Shown here: piece by piece, positions 49,996-58,660 of the stretch | Position numbering within the stretch: the first letter of the stretch is position 1 | How the letters are laid out: every line of letters begins with the position of its first letter | NCBI RefSeq assembly: GCF_017311165.1 | Contig: NZ_CP062973.1 | Coordinates: 1,922,001 to 1,986,000, forward strand | Source of the DNA: Psychroflexus sp. ALD_RP9 | GTDB taxonomy: Bacteria > Bacteroidota > Bacteroidia > Flavobacteriales > Flavobacteriaceae | Reading direction: 5' to 3' | DNA: 64,000 nucleotides | Notes under the pieces: model-generated | The model's input: only the letters and a program-made list of their open reading frames with translations | What the model was told of the DNA's origin: nothing | The model's database searches: none | Made by a program: the position numbers and the translations under genes

Positions 49996-50954
49996 TGCCC
50001 AGTTATTATTTTGTACTTCGTTTTATTTTTTTCTCCGAGTTTCTCGAAAAAGTTTAATTCTAATCCTCTTTTTAAATCCCTACTTGCAGTAGAGGAAGAA
50101 ATATCTTTAAAGATATCCATATAGTCTTTTCTAGAAAACTCATTTTTATTTAATGAAATAAAATATTCCAGTCTATCATTTTCAGTTAAGGTTCGATTAT
50201 TAAAGTCTAATAATTTATTGATTGAGGCATCAATAACGTTTAGCATATATTCTATAAATTTAGTTGATTTTCCCGATTTATCACTTTGAGCTAATGCTTT
50301 ATAATACTTTTCTTGGTCATTACTGATCATCGTTTCAAATGGTAAAAACTCAAAGATTGGATATTTTTCCCTTAAAATTAAAGTCTGCCATAATCTTCCC
50401 ATCCTGCCATTACCATCTAAAAATGGATGAATAAACTCCATCTCATAATGAAAGACGCAACTTTTAATTAATTCGATTTCTTCTGAATTTTTTAAATATT
50501 TGAAAAGATCTTTCATTAGAAAAGCTACGTTTTCAAATGGTGGAGCTAAATGTTCTACTTTTGAGCCTTTTACAATTCCAACTCCTCGTTTTCTGTATTT
50601 TCCGGCATCATCAATTAAGTTTTTCATCAAATGTTGATGTGCTTTTAAAAATGATTTTTCACTATTTGGATTATACTGATTTAAATTTTCATAGATTTCT
50701 ATTGCGTTTAAAACTTCTAGAACATCTTTTTTTGGTCCGATAACTCTTTTCTTTTCAAGAAGAGCAGTTATTTGTTCTTCTGTCAAACTGTTTCCTTCTA
50801 TTTTTAATGAAGAATGAATTGTTTTTATTTTGTTCTGCTTTCTTAACTTAGGAGAAGGTTTGTTAAGATATGTAGCATTAATTTCTCCAATTTTTTCTGA
50901 GATTGAAGTTATTAGTTTTAAAATTTCTGGAGTTATTTCGTAAGGAGGATTCAT
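49983..50954 (-). CDS. Fic-domain AMP-transferase-like protein
   Basis: With ATG 50954 (MNPPYEITPEILKLI) the product is 323 residues. It has the inhibitory motif SLKIEGNSLTEEQ near the N-terminus, the Fic core HPFLDGNGRMGRLW, and a C-terminal winged-helix-like part (FSRKDYMDIFKDISSSTASRDL). This is a class II, self-inhibited Fic protein, which typically AMPylates targets and may autoregulate. Its last residues (GHNNV) and stop lie within site H9. Sole gene of cassette H9-H10. Confidence 0.85.
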   Translation of the reverse strand: MNPPYEITPEILKLITSISEKIGEINATYLNKPSPKLRKQNKIKTIHSSLKIEGNSLTEEQITALLEKKRVIGPKKDVLEVLNAIEIYENLNQYNPNSEKSFLKAHQHLMKNLIDDAGKYRKRGVGIVKGSKVEHLAPPFENVAFLMKDLFKYLKNSEEIELIKSCVFHYEMEFIHPFLDGNGRMGRLWQTLILREKYPIFEFLPFETMISNDQEKYYKALAQSDKSGKSTKFIEYMLNVIDASINKLLDFNNRTLTENDRLEYFISLNKNEFSRKDYMDIFKDISSSTASRDLKRGLELNFFEKLGEKNKTKYKIITGHNNV

Positions 50955-51035
50955 TTTGATACTATCATTTGATATTACCAAAGATACAATCATTTATTGA
51001 TGAATTTAAATCGAAACGGATTTTTTAATTAGGCA

Positions 51036-51164
51036 CAACGGTTTTGGCTATGGTTTCGTTACGGAATGGTACGCGAGTATCATTCCGCCGTAACCATAAA
51101 TTTAGCAAAAAGGCTTGAAATTCCGATTAGGAATTTCAGCCGTAATGAACTATAGCCGTTGTTG
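51036..51164 (-). repeat. cassette site H10
   Basis: CAAC-GGTTTT-GGCTATGG at the left, ACTATAGCC-GTT-GTTG at the right. Inner hairpins are GGAATG/CATTCC and GAAATTCC/GGAATTTC. The body is identical to H13. The right core TTGTAATGC pairs with H11's GCATTACAA. Confidence 0.85.
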
Positions 51165-51177
51165 TAATGCGTAATTT

Positions 51178-52080
51178 TTATTCAACAAATTTTAATTCTT
51201 TCGTTTCAAGGTTTATAAATCCGAATTTTTTTTCTCCATTCGAACTCAACATAAACTTCTTAAAATCAAGGTCTCTGTCAATACTACTTTCTGTGAGTAA
51301 TGATATTTCCCAAGTTTCAAATCCGTTTTCATTTTTCCACTTCTCAATTGATTCTGTTAGTTTTTCAGATTGCTCCTCATCTAGATTATCGTAAAGCTTT
51401 TGATTTGTCATTTCGAATTCTTCTCCATTTTTTATGAAGTCAACTCGATAATGGTGTATGTGCTTTTGACTAAAATTGTCAAATTCGAAGAAAGAAAATC
51501 GATTGTCAGTATATTCGGTTCTATCTATTTCATTTGGGAAATAGAAGTTGTAAAATGCTTTTTCCTCACTTAACTTATTTGTCAATGAATTACATAGTGC
51601 ATTTAATTCCGTAAATGTCTTTTCTTTTTCCTTATCTAATGGTTGAGCAGTATAAATATTGTTTACCCAACGATAAGTTCCATCACGATTTTCAATTCGA
51701 TTTGCAATTGCTCTTGCGTTTGGGTAATAAACTTGTATGTCTTTTTCAAGCTGTTCAGACGCTTTGATTTTCACTTTAATTGCCTCATATTCTTTTTCAA
51801 ATCCTTGTTTGTCAAATTCAAAAGGCTCTTGATTTCCAAGATTATATTCAACTGCTATTGGATAGTCGTTATTTTCAATTATGTAAAACTTAAACCCATA
51901 AATTTTTCCAAACTCGTGCCAAGTTCCAATAAATTCCGTTTTGAATTGGTCATTATAGATTTCCGATATTTTGGATTCCATAAATTCCTTTGCATTTTTC
52001 TCTTCTTTCTCGAACATTTTATTTTGTCCGTGACATCCAAAAGCAAGAAAAGTAATTATTAAAAATGTTAAGTTTTTCAT
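51178..52080 (-). CDS. lipoprotein of unknown function
   Basis: The 300-residue protein has a lipobox signal (FLIITFLAFGCHGQ), a charged middle (YEAIKVKIKASEQLEKDIQV), and a C-terminus with GEKKFGFINLETKEL. No family recognised. Probably outer-membrane anchored. Sole gene of cassette H10-H11. Confidence 0.65.
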   Translation of the reverse strand: MKNLTFLIITFLAFGCHGQNKMFEKEEKNAKEFMESKISEIYNDQFKTEFIGTWHEFGKIYGFKFYIIENNDYPIAVEYNLGNQEPFEFDKQGFEKEYEAIKVKIKASEQLEKDIQVYYPNARAIANRIENRDGTYRWVNNIYTAQPLDKEKEKTFTELNALCNSLTNKLSEEKAFYNFYFPNEIDRTEYTDNRFSFFEFDNFSQKHIHHYRVDFIKNGEEFEMTNQKLYDNLDEEQSEKLTESIEKWKNENGFETWEISLLTESSIDRDLDFKKFMLSSNGEKKFGFINLETKELKFVE

Positions 52081-52109
52081 TCAGGACTGCGTTTTGTCAT
52101 TATGCATTA

Positions 52110-52236
52110 CAACGGTCTTGTATAACCGTCAGTTACGGGATTAAAGATAATATTTTTCGGTTTGGTACTGACGTTAGCAATTCCGAGTGGATTCGGACGT
52201 AGTCGAATCCGCCGTAATTGCGGTTATACATTGTTG
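52110..52236 (-). repeat. cassette site H11
   Basis: CAAC-GGTCTT-GTATAACCG at the left, CGGTTATAC-ATT-GTTG at the right. The right core TTGGTAGCA pairs with H12's TGCTACCAA. The stop codon of the ASCH gene lies inside it. Confidence 0.85.
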
Positions 52237-52658
52237 GTAGCAGTTTTTTCTTCCATATTTAGAGCAGTTTTTTCCTCTAAATAAATGAATGATTGAGGTG
52301 CGCAAAAATTTTCAAAAAAATCAGCTGGGTCAATTCCGTTTTCAAATTTTTCGACTTCGGAAATTTTAATTGAAAAACCAGTTTCAGAACCTTGATAATA
52401 ATTAAAAAAATCATTTTTTTCAATTCCGCCAACTTCATTAAATTCACTCCAAAGTTTTTCTGGACTATTCTCAACTATTTCTTTTATTGTAAAAAAGCCT
52501 ATAATTTTCTTTTCAGGTGAAGAAGAATAAACAAAAATTTTGTCAACAGGTCTTTTAAAGATTTTCTTTCTAAACTCAACCTTTTTAGTTCCTGACATAA
52601 TTGCTTGTGCATAAATAGGTTTAATTGATAATATAACGCTTGTCAAAGTATCCTTCAT
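52224..52658 (-). CDS. ASCH/PUA-like domain protein
   Basis: The 144-residue protein starts with VILSIKPIYAQAIMSGTKKVEFRKKIF, the ASCH pattern of a PUA-fold RNA-binding domain, followed by KIFVYSSSPEKKIIGFFTI. It overlaps the upstream gene by 38 bp, so the two are translated together. Its C-terminus (ATNNV) and stop come from site H11. It is probably the partner of the PIN-GNAT-EVE protein. Confidence 0.8.
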   Translation of the reverse strand: MKDTLTSVILSIKPIYAQAIMSGTKKVEFRKKIFKRPVDKIFVYSSSPEKKIIGFFTIKEIVENSPEKLWSEFNEVGGIEKNDFFNYYQGSETGFSIKISEVEKFENGIDPADFFENFCAPQSFIYLEEKTALNMEEKTATNNV

Positions 52659-54126
52659 TCTTTAATTTGATGTAATCAGTTTCTTTTAGTTCTGTTATTG
52701 TTTGTATTTTATTCTTAAAACTATCTATTTCTTTAATTTTTTGTAAGCTAATATTTTTTTTCAAATACGCAATTAGTCTAAATGTAATAACGTGTAATTC
52801 TTTTTTTTCTTCTAACCAATTTCTTAATTCTGCTTCTGTAAAGACCGTTTTTTTTCGCACAATGTTCCATAGCCTATCAAAATTATTTACGATTTCAATA
52901 CTTTCTAAAATACCAAATGGTTCAATAACTTGATTAACTTTTGATGAGTAAAAAAATAAAATGTCTCCTTTTGTTGGTTTTTGATTCTTTGAATTTGATA
53001 TATATGCTTTTATAATTGTATTTCCTTGAATTTCATTTATACTATCAGGTGCTTTGTCAAATAAAGTTGGTGGTCTTAATTTACCATCTTTAAATAATGA
53101 ACCGTAAAAATCTGGACGAATTGGAATTACATATTTTTTTATGTCTGAACCGTTTAAATAAAATGGATGTGCAGAAATTATATTTTTTGAGATAGCAATT
53201 TTGCTCTTATCTAAACATTTTATCATTTGAATTTCTATTAAACCTTGACTGTTTTTAAATTCATTACGATAAAAGCCAAATGTTTCTAATAACTTAATTA
53301 AATGTTCTTGCTTTTCGTAAACAGTTAAATATAAAAAGTTTATTTTTCTGTTAATACACAGTTCAAACATTTTATTTAAAAACAATTCTCCCAACTTTAT
53401 CCCAAAAGCTGTGTCATCTACTTTTAAGGTGCAAATTTTTAGAGCTTTTTCAAATATTTTAGGTAATTGATGATCTTCTACTTTTTCTATATTATATATC
53501 AAAATAGCTTGTAAATTATTCTCAACTATTAGAGAATAACACTTTCTATTTTTTGTAACACATTTTTGTAGCCAATTATTAAATTCAACTTCTCCATAAT
53601 CTTCTCTTAAACTATCAAAAAAGGAACTATTGAACTTTGTTTCTATCTCTCGAATACTATGTTCACGAAGTATCGGATGAGATGGAATTTTGAAAGTAAA
53701 TTGTTCTTCAAGAAGTATTAATGCTTGTTCAATAGTTAGAACTTTATTTTTTAAATTTAATTTTATTGCGTTTTTATGAATTCCGTTGTCCTGAGTAACA
53801 AAATAATCTACAAATCCCTTTTTTAGTTGGAAAAGCTGTTTATTGTCAATTTCGTCATTTATTTTTTGATTTTTGAAATTGGAAGTAAATTCAACTGTTG
53901 GTTTTGCGTAATCTTGTAACGACTGATACTTATTAAGTTTAGATATTATTATCTTTTTTCTCTCCGTATTTTTGTCTCTACTAACATCGACTGGAATAGC
54001 TTTAGGGTGGTAAAGAATTTCACATTCATTAGTGATTGCAATTCTATAAAACTTGGCGAAATTTTCTGTAATAACTCGATTGTCTTCAAGTTCAATTAGA
54101 ATGTTAGTATCTATTAATATTCTCAA
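52621..54126 (-). CDS. PIN-GNAT-EVE fusion protein (toxin-like)
   Basis: The 501-residue protein has an N-terminal PIN nuclease domain (MRILIDTNILIELEDNR, D6; then YFVTQDNGIHKN). A GNAT acetyltransferase-like domain lies around residues 160-310 (FGIKLGELFLNKMFELCINRK), and a C-terminal EVE/PUA-like domain (KGDILFFYSSKVNQVIEPFG) ends the protein. With the ASCH gene it forms a two-gene cassette resembling toxin or RNA-targeting stress/defence modules. Domain calls are from motifs; the target is unknown. Confidence 0.75.
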   Translation of the reverse strand: MRILIDTNILIELEDNRVITENFAKFYRIAITNECEILYHPKAIPVDVSRDKNTERKKIIISKLNKYQSLQDYAKPTVEFTSNFKNQKINDEIDNKQLFQLKKGFVDYFVTQDNGIHKNAIKLNLKNKVLTIEQALILLEEQFTFKIPSHPILREHSIREIETKFNSSFFDSLREDYGEVEFNNWLQKCVTKNRKCYSLIVENNLQAILIYNIEKVEDHQLPKIFEKALKICTLKVDDTAFGIKLGELFLNKMFELCINRKINFLYLTVYEKQEHLIKLLETFGFYRNEFKNSQGLIEIQMIKCLDKSKIAISKNIISAHPFYLNGSDIKKYVIPIRPDFYGSLFKDGKLRPPTLFDKAPDSINEIQGNTIIKAYISNSKNQKPTKGDILFFYSSKVNQVIEPFGILESIEIVNNFDRLWNIVRKKTVFTEAELRNWLEEKKELHVITFRLIAYLKKNISLQKIKEIDSFKNKIQTITELKETDYIKLKNEGYFDKRYIIN

Positions 54127-54154
54127 ATTGTTACGATGTTTGTTAAATTGCTAC

Positions 54155-54282
54155 CAACGGTCTTGGCTATGATGTCGTTGCGGAATCATCCGCAGGATTA
54201 TTCCGCTGGTAAATGAAATTACACTTTTAACTGGAATTTTCCATAGAAAATTCCAAACCGCAATGCATTATAGCCGTTGTTA
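54155..54282 (-). repeat. cassette site H12
   Basis: CAAC-GGTCTT-GGCTATG at the left, ATTATAGCC-GTT-GTTA at the right; H3 family. The right core TTACACAC pairs with H13's GTGTGTAA. Confidence 0.85.
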
Positions 54283-54694
54283 CACACTGACACGACACGC
54301 ACAGATTAGAACGAAGCAATTTTCACGTTTCAGATTTTTCACGCAGCTATTAAATTCCGTCGAGTAGAGCAGAAGTTTTGCTATAAAATCTAAATCAAAA
54401 AAATTTGTTTTCAAGAGTAAATTCATCTGTTTTCAAACTTGCTAAAATTCCACTGCGTTGCTTTTCCGCGTTTTGCTATTCAAATTCAGATAACTGCTCA
54501 ATGCTCAACATTCGCATAAAGTCAATTTTTTTTAGAATATCGTTTTATTTATTCAGATTCATAAACCAATTTTCGTTTGAAACGTAAATTTCGACTTTAA
54601 AAAACAGTTTTCGATTCATTTGAGGTGATACTAGATAAATTTAGATTCTCAACTGTCATTTATCCGACCCGAGTTTTTTCGGAGTGTTTGTGTG
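54283..54694. repeat. gene-less cassette N4 (family A)
   Basis: About 412 bp, closely matching N2 along its whole length but with different core bases (TTACACAC/GTGTGTAA). No ORF conserved across copies. Confidence 0.7.
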
Positions 54695-54823
54695 TAACGG
54701 TTTTGGCTATGGTTTCGTTACGGAATGGTACGCGAGTATCATTCCGCCGTAACCATAAATTTAGCAAAAAGGCTTGAAATTCCGATTAGGAATTTCAGCC
54801 GTAATGAACTATAGCCGTTGTTG
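54695..54823 (-). repeat. cassette site H13
   Basis: TAAC-GGTTTT-GGCTATGG at the left, ACTATAGCC-GTT-GTTG at the right; body identical to H10. The right core TTGTACACC pairs with H14's GGTGTACAA. Confidence 0.85.
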
Positions 54824-54833
54824 TACACCGTTT

Positions 54834-55214
54834 TTATTTTTGTTTTAATATTTGTTCAACATATTTTCTATGATTGACAAATCCATTTTTTTCAGGGTTT
54901 TCCAAGTCAACCATTCCATCAATTCCAGAGTCGTAAATCTGCCAATTATGTTTTTTTGCCAATTCTATCAATTCAAACATTGCATTTTCTCCGTACAGAG
55001 AAAGCATAAAATTGCTTGAATGCTCATTGTTGGCAAAAAAGTCAATCGTAAAGTTAGTTCCGACTATTTCTCTATGAGTTTCTTTTTTGTTAATTCGTTC
55101 GAATGAGCTTTCCAAAATTCCGCTAAAGTCAGTCGGTTCAAGCAGGGTTTCGTCCAATTCAGCAACTGATTGTATTTTCTGTTTAGAATTAAAAAGTACA
55201 ATGTCCCAACTCAT
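54834..55214 (-). CDS. hypothetical cassette protein, immunity-like
   Basis: The 126-residue acidic protein (MSWDIVLFNSKQKIQSVAELDE) is followed by VGTNFTIDFFANNEHSSNFM and LIELAKKHNWQIYD. The fold pattern resembles small contact-dependent-inhibition immunity proteins, but I cannot name the family. It is the second of two genes in cassette H13-H14, 2 bp after the first. Confidence 0.6.
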   Translation of the reverse strand: MSWDIVLFNSKQKIQSVAELDETLLEPTDFSGILESSFERINKKETHREIVGTNFTIDFFANNEHSSNFMLSLYGENAMFELIELAKKHNWQIYDSGIDGMVDLENPEKNGFVNHRKYVEQILKQK

Positions 55215-55216
55215 AT

Positions 55217-55501
55217 TTATTTCTCTTGATTTAAAACACCACTCAAAATTTCGAAATAGTCTTTGTCGGCTATTTCTTTTATTTCCGATTCAATTTCGTC
55301 GAGTTTCTTCTCGACTAATTCGTCATATTCTGATTCTGTTTTTCCCTTTAGCAATTCCTTTAATTCTAATTGATTTTTTAGAATTTTCTCTAAATAAACC
55401 TTGTTCCAATTACTCAACTGTAAAATTCGGATTATAGCAAGTCCAATGTTCAAAGAATGTTCTTCTTTTTCGGGATTTTTTAAAAATTCGTCTAAGTTCA
55501 T
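55217..55501 (-). CDS. small acidic cassette protein
   Basis: I used ATG 55501 (MNLDEFLKNPEKEEHSLNIG); a longer frame would begin inside site H14. The 94-residue product is helical and acidic (LKGKTESEYDELVEKKLDEI). It pairs with the 126-residue gene 2 bp downstream; the pair probably works together. Family unknown. Confidence 0.6.
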   Translation of the reverse strand: MNLDEFLKNPEKEEHSLNIGLAIIRILQLSNWNKVYLEKILKNQLELKELLKGKTESEYDELVEKKLDEIESEIKEIADKDYFEILSGVLNQEK

Positions 55502-55523
55502 TCGTGTTCTGGTAAATGGTGTA

Positions 55524-55651
55524 CAACGGTCTTGGCTATGATGTCGTTGCGGAATCATCCGCAGGATTATTCCGCTGGTAAACGAAATTACACTTTTAAC
55601 TGGAATTTTCCACAGAAAATTCCAAACCGCAATGCATTATAGCCGTTGTTA
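55524..55651 (-). repeat. cassette site H14
   Basis: CAAC-GGTCTT-GGCTATG at the left, ATTATAGCC-GTT-GTTA at the right; H3 family. The right core TTACCAATA pairs with H15's TATTGGTAA. Confidence 0.85.
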
Positions 55652-56030
55652 CCAATAGGTTTTATATTGAGTTTGAGTTCATTTTTTTTCACTTTGCTAT
55701 TCAATTCCGTCGAGTAGAGCAGAAGATTTGCTATATAAATCTATAATCAAAAAATCTGTTTTCAAGAGTGAATTCATCTGTTTTCAAGCTTGCTAAAATT
55801 CCGCTGTGTTGATTTTCCACGTTTTGATTTTCAAATTCAGATTGTTGCTTAAAGCTCAACCAAAAATCAATTCCATTTGTTTTCAAATCAATTCAGTTTT
55901 CAGCGTCTGAGTGATAACATCAAATTTTAAAGCTCATTCTACTTTTTAATTTTATCAGAGTCAATTCTGTTTTTTAGAATTATCTAAATATGAATTTTAT
56001 CTCTAAAAATCTTTGAAATCAACTTATTGG
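55652..56030. repeat. gene-less cassette N5 (family B)
   Basis: About 379 bp, nearly the same as N6 including its core bases (TTACCAATA/TATTGGTAA), but followed by a different site (H15 against H20). No conserved ORF. Confidence 0.7.
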
Positions 56031-56158
56031 TAACGGTTCGCGCATAACATAAGTGGCGACTCAAAATGCACTAACTTTTCGGTTTAAAATTCAGTTCCTA
56101 AAAGTACAAAAACCTTTCGTTTCAGCACAAATCTCGCCATTTTTGTTATGCGCTGTTG
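56031..56158 (-). repeat. cassette site H15
   Basis: TAAC-GGTTC-GCGCATAAC at the left, GTTATGCGC-T-GTTG at the right. Same family as H17 (inner GGCGA and TCGCC pair). The right core TTGTACGCA pairs with H16's TGCGTACAA. Confidence 0.8.
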
Positions 56159-56169
56159 TACGCAGTTTT

Positions 56170-56958
56170 TTAAAAATCTTCGGTTATTTGTTCTGTTGAA
56201 ATTATTTTGGTTTTTAATACTTTTCTTTCGTCTTCGGAAAATTTTTCCGTCATTGAGTCAATTGCGTCAAAAAGAGCAATCATTTCGGTCTCTTTACTTA
56301 CAATTATATATTTAACATCTTCGCATTTAAAATTCAATAAAAAAGTTTTGGAGATTGTATCATTAGCTGAAGCTCTTTTAATATCGTTTAAGAACTCGTC
56401 TTTAGATAATCTATAATCTGTTTCCTTTTTAAGATTTACAAAAGGAACATATCTCCATTCACGTTCATCATAAAACCTTTTATCAACATATTTGTTAATC
56501 CGCCACATTTGTCCATTATATGGTTTGTAAAATGCAGACAGTTCAAAAAGAGCAATCATTGGGTTTAATTCCATAGGTAATTTGTCCAATTCTTCATCGC
56601 TAATTTTAGAGAAAACATTTCCAATTAAATATCCTAATTGTTTTAAATATTTAACTTGAGTAGAATTATCGTGTATATATGTTAAAGGCGTTAATCCATT
56701 TTGTTTACCCCATTCTTTAGATAGCCCAATTCCATATGAACCGTAGAATTCTAGATGTTTGTCTATTTGTGAAAGAGGTAAATCACAAAAACAAGACATT
56801 GGAATAGCGGATTCGTTTTTACTTTCTGTTTTAAAAAAAAGGTCAGGACCTAGTTCTTCTAAACAGAATTTAGGTGCAAATCCATTTTTAATAATATTTA
56901 TAATTCTTTCAGCAGAATTTGTGAAATGAAATAATGTATTTGATGATATTACTGCCAT
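56170..56958 (-). CDS. AbiGi-like abortive infection protein
   Basis: The 262-residue protein starts SSNTLFHFTNSAERIINIIKNGFAPKFCLE, the typical beginning of the AbiGi family (antitoxin-like partner in phage abortive infection). It continues with SAIPMSCFCDLPLSQI and a basic YDEREWRYVPF segment. No AbiGii toxin gene is next to it. It fills cassette H15-H16 alone. Family call is moderate; a defence role is inferred. Confidence 0.65.
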   Translation of the reverse strand: MAVISSNTLFHFTNSAERIINIIKNGFAPKFCLEELGPDLFFKTESKNESAIPMSCFCDLPLSQIDKHLEFYGSYGIGLSKEWGKQNGLTPLTYIHDNSTQVKYLKQLGYLIGNVFSKISDEELDKLPMELNPMIALFELSAFYKPYNGQMWRINKYVDKRFYDEREWRYVPFVNLKKETDYRLSKDEFLNDIKRASANDTISKTFLLNFKCEDVKYIIVSKETEMIALFDAIDSMTEKFSEDERKVLKTKIISTEQITEDF

Positions 56959-56980
56959 TTGGTTGGGTTTAAATTGCGTA

Positions 56981-57107
56981 CAACGGTTTTGGCTATGATT
57001 TCGTTGCGGAAAAATCCGCAGGATTCTTTCCGCCGTAGCCGAGAGATAGCAAAATTGCGTTGAATTCCGATAAGGAATTCAGCCGCAATGAATTATAGCC
57101 GTTGTTG
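56981..57107 (-). repeat. cassette site H16
   Basis: CAAC-GGTTTT-GGCTATG at the left, ATTATAGCC-GTT-GTTG at the right. Inner hairpins are CGGAAA.../...TTTCCG and GAATTCC/GGAATTC. The right core TTGTAGCAC pairs with H17's GTGCTACAA. Confidence 0.85.
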
Positions 57108-57119
57108 TAGCACGTTTTT

Positions 57120-57629
57120 TTATTCCGTTGTATGTTTTTTTATTAGCAATTCGATGTAGTCATTAAGTTTATTAAAGGTTTCATTCTTAAATGGAATTCC
57201 AATTTCCTTTATGTATTTATCATCCCAAAATTTTAATTCAAAAGTCAAACTTACTACCAAATCATCATATAGATAAGGTGCTGGAGGTTTCATGGATTTA
57301 GATAAATTTTCACCATACTTTATGTCAAATTGTTTTTTCGTAAGAACGAACATTCTGTCAATTTCCTTTTTTTCTAGTTCTATTTTTAGAGTATCAATTG
57401 GAATTCTGTTTTTATTCTCATCATACGAATATCTAATTTTGTAAAGTGAATTTTTATTTAGATTTCCGTAATTAAAACCATTCGGAAAAATAATCTTATA
57501 ATCATCATCTTGTAGTGAGTGACTGTAGTCAATTTCAATTCCGAAATCATAAAATCTACTCAGCTTTTCGGATTGAGCAATTAAACTATTTTTAATCAGC
57601 AGAATTATAATTAAAGTAAATTTTTTCAT
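57120..57629 (-). CDS. small secreted hypothetical protein
   Basis: The 169-residue protein has a signal peptide (MKKFTLIIILLIKNSLIAQ) and a beta-rich mature part (YDDLVVSLTFELKFWDDKYI). Probably periplasmic. No family recognised. Sole gene of cassette H16-H17. Confidence 0.6.
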   Translation of the reverse strand: MKKFTLIIILLIKNSLIAQSEKLSRFYDFGIEIDYSHSLQDDDYKIIFPNGFNYGNLNKNSLYKIRYSYDENKNRIPIDTLKIELEKKEIDRMFVLTKKQFDIKYGENLSKSMKPPAPYLYDDLVVSLTFELKFWDDKYIKEIGIPFKNETFNKLNDYIELLIKKHTTE

Positions 57630-57644
57630 TTCATAAATGTGCTA

Positions 57645-57772
57645 CAACGTCTCGCGCATAACGAAAGTGGCGACTTAAAATGCGCAAACTTTTCGGTTTA
57701 ACTTTAAGTTTCTAAAAATACCAAAATTTTCGATTCAATCACAAATCTCGCCATTTTTGTTATGCGCTGTTG
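57645..57772 (-). repeat. cassette site H17
   Basis: CAAC-GTCTC-GCGCATAAC at the left, GTTATGCGC-T-GTTG at the right; same family as H15. The right core TTGTGTGCA pairs with H18's TGCACACAA, enclosing the largest cassette (about 2.3 kb). Confidence 0.8.
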
Positions 57773-57988
57773 TGTGCAGGATTTTCCACTATGTTTTTTT
57801 GCAAATATTGTTTAAAACCGGTAAGTTTATTTAAAAAATTGCTTTATTCCGTTTAAATTAGACTTAGATTTCTCATTTTCGAATTTCCATTGTTACCATT
57901 CATTGTTAACCAATAGAGTGTTTTGTAAATTAAATATCACTTAAATTAGTAGATATACCTGTTTTTAATAATAAATAAGATCTTATTT

Positions 57989-58591
57989 TCAGAATTTAAA
58001 TCCAAAACCTAGTCTAAGTGCGTAACTACCTTCTATGCTAATTGTATTATCTTGAGATGTAATAATATCATCAAGATCTCTATTAGTAGTTAAACTCATT
58101 ATGGCAAACAAATTTTTAGATAAATCATATTTTATATTTAATGAGAAGTGAACGCCTATCACAGAATTATCGCTATAATTAATGGAACTACTATTACTGA
58201 AATTTGTAATACTTCTCAAATAAGGACCAATTTCACCTTGTAAGCTAATGTTAGAATCATATTTATTACCTGAATAAATATTATATCCTAATAAAAAGGG
58301 TACTTTAAAAGAATCATAAGAGATTTCAGAAAGGGATATTGTTGAAATTCCTTGGTACCCAATTTTAATATACGATTTATCAGATATGAAATAATCTAAT
58401 GAAATATATGCTGAATAAGAATTTAAATTAGCTAAATGATTTCCATTAAGTTCAAGCATTTGTGTGTAATTACCACCACTGATACCTATTGATAGTTTAT
58501 TTTCTTTATTAAGATTCTTAATATCTTTAGAATTTTGACTAAATAACAAAAATGACATAAAAAATAAAAAAAATGTAAATAAATATTTCAT
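57989..58591 (-). CDS. small outer-membrane beta-barrel protein
   Basis: The 200-residue protein has a signal peptide (YLFTFFLFFMSFLLFSQ) and alternating strands ending ALRLGFGFKF with a C-terminal aromatic, as in porin-like barrels. It lies 69 bp downstream of a lipoprotein gene in the same cassette and may form an envelope unit with it. Confidence 0.7.
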   Translation of the reverse strand: MKYLFTFFLFFMSFLLFSQNSKDIKNLNKENKLSIGISGGNYTQMLELNGNHLANLNSYSAYISLDYFISDKSYIKIGYQGISTISLSEISYDSFKVPFLLGYNIYSGNKYDSNISLQGEIGPYLRSITNFSNSSSINYSDNSVIGVHFSLNIKYDLSKNLFAIMSLTTNRDLDDIITSQDNTISIEGSYALRLGFGFKF

Positions 58592-58660
58592 GATTTGATT
58601 AATTTAAAAAAGTCTTGTGCTTTCAATAATTAAATTGAAGACAACAAGACTTCGATTATA

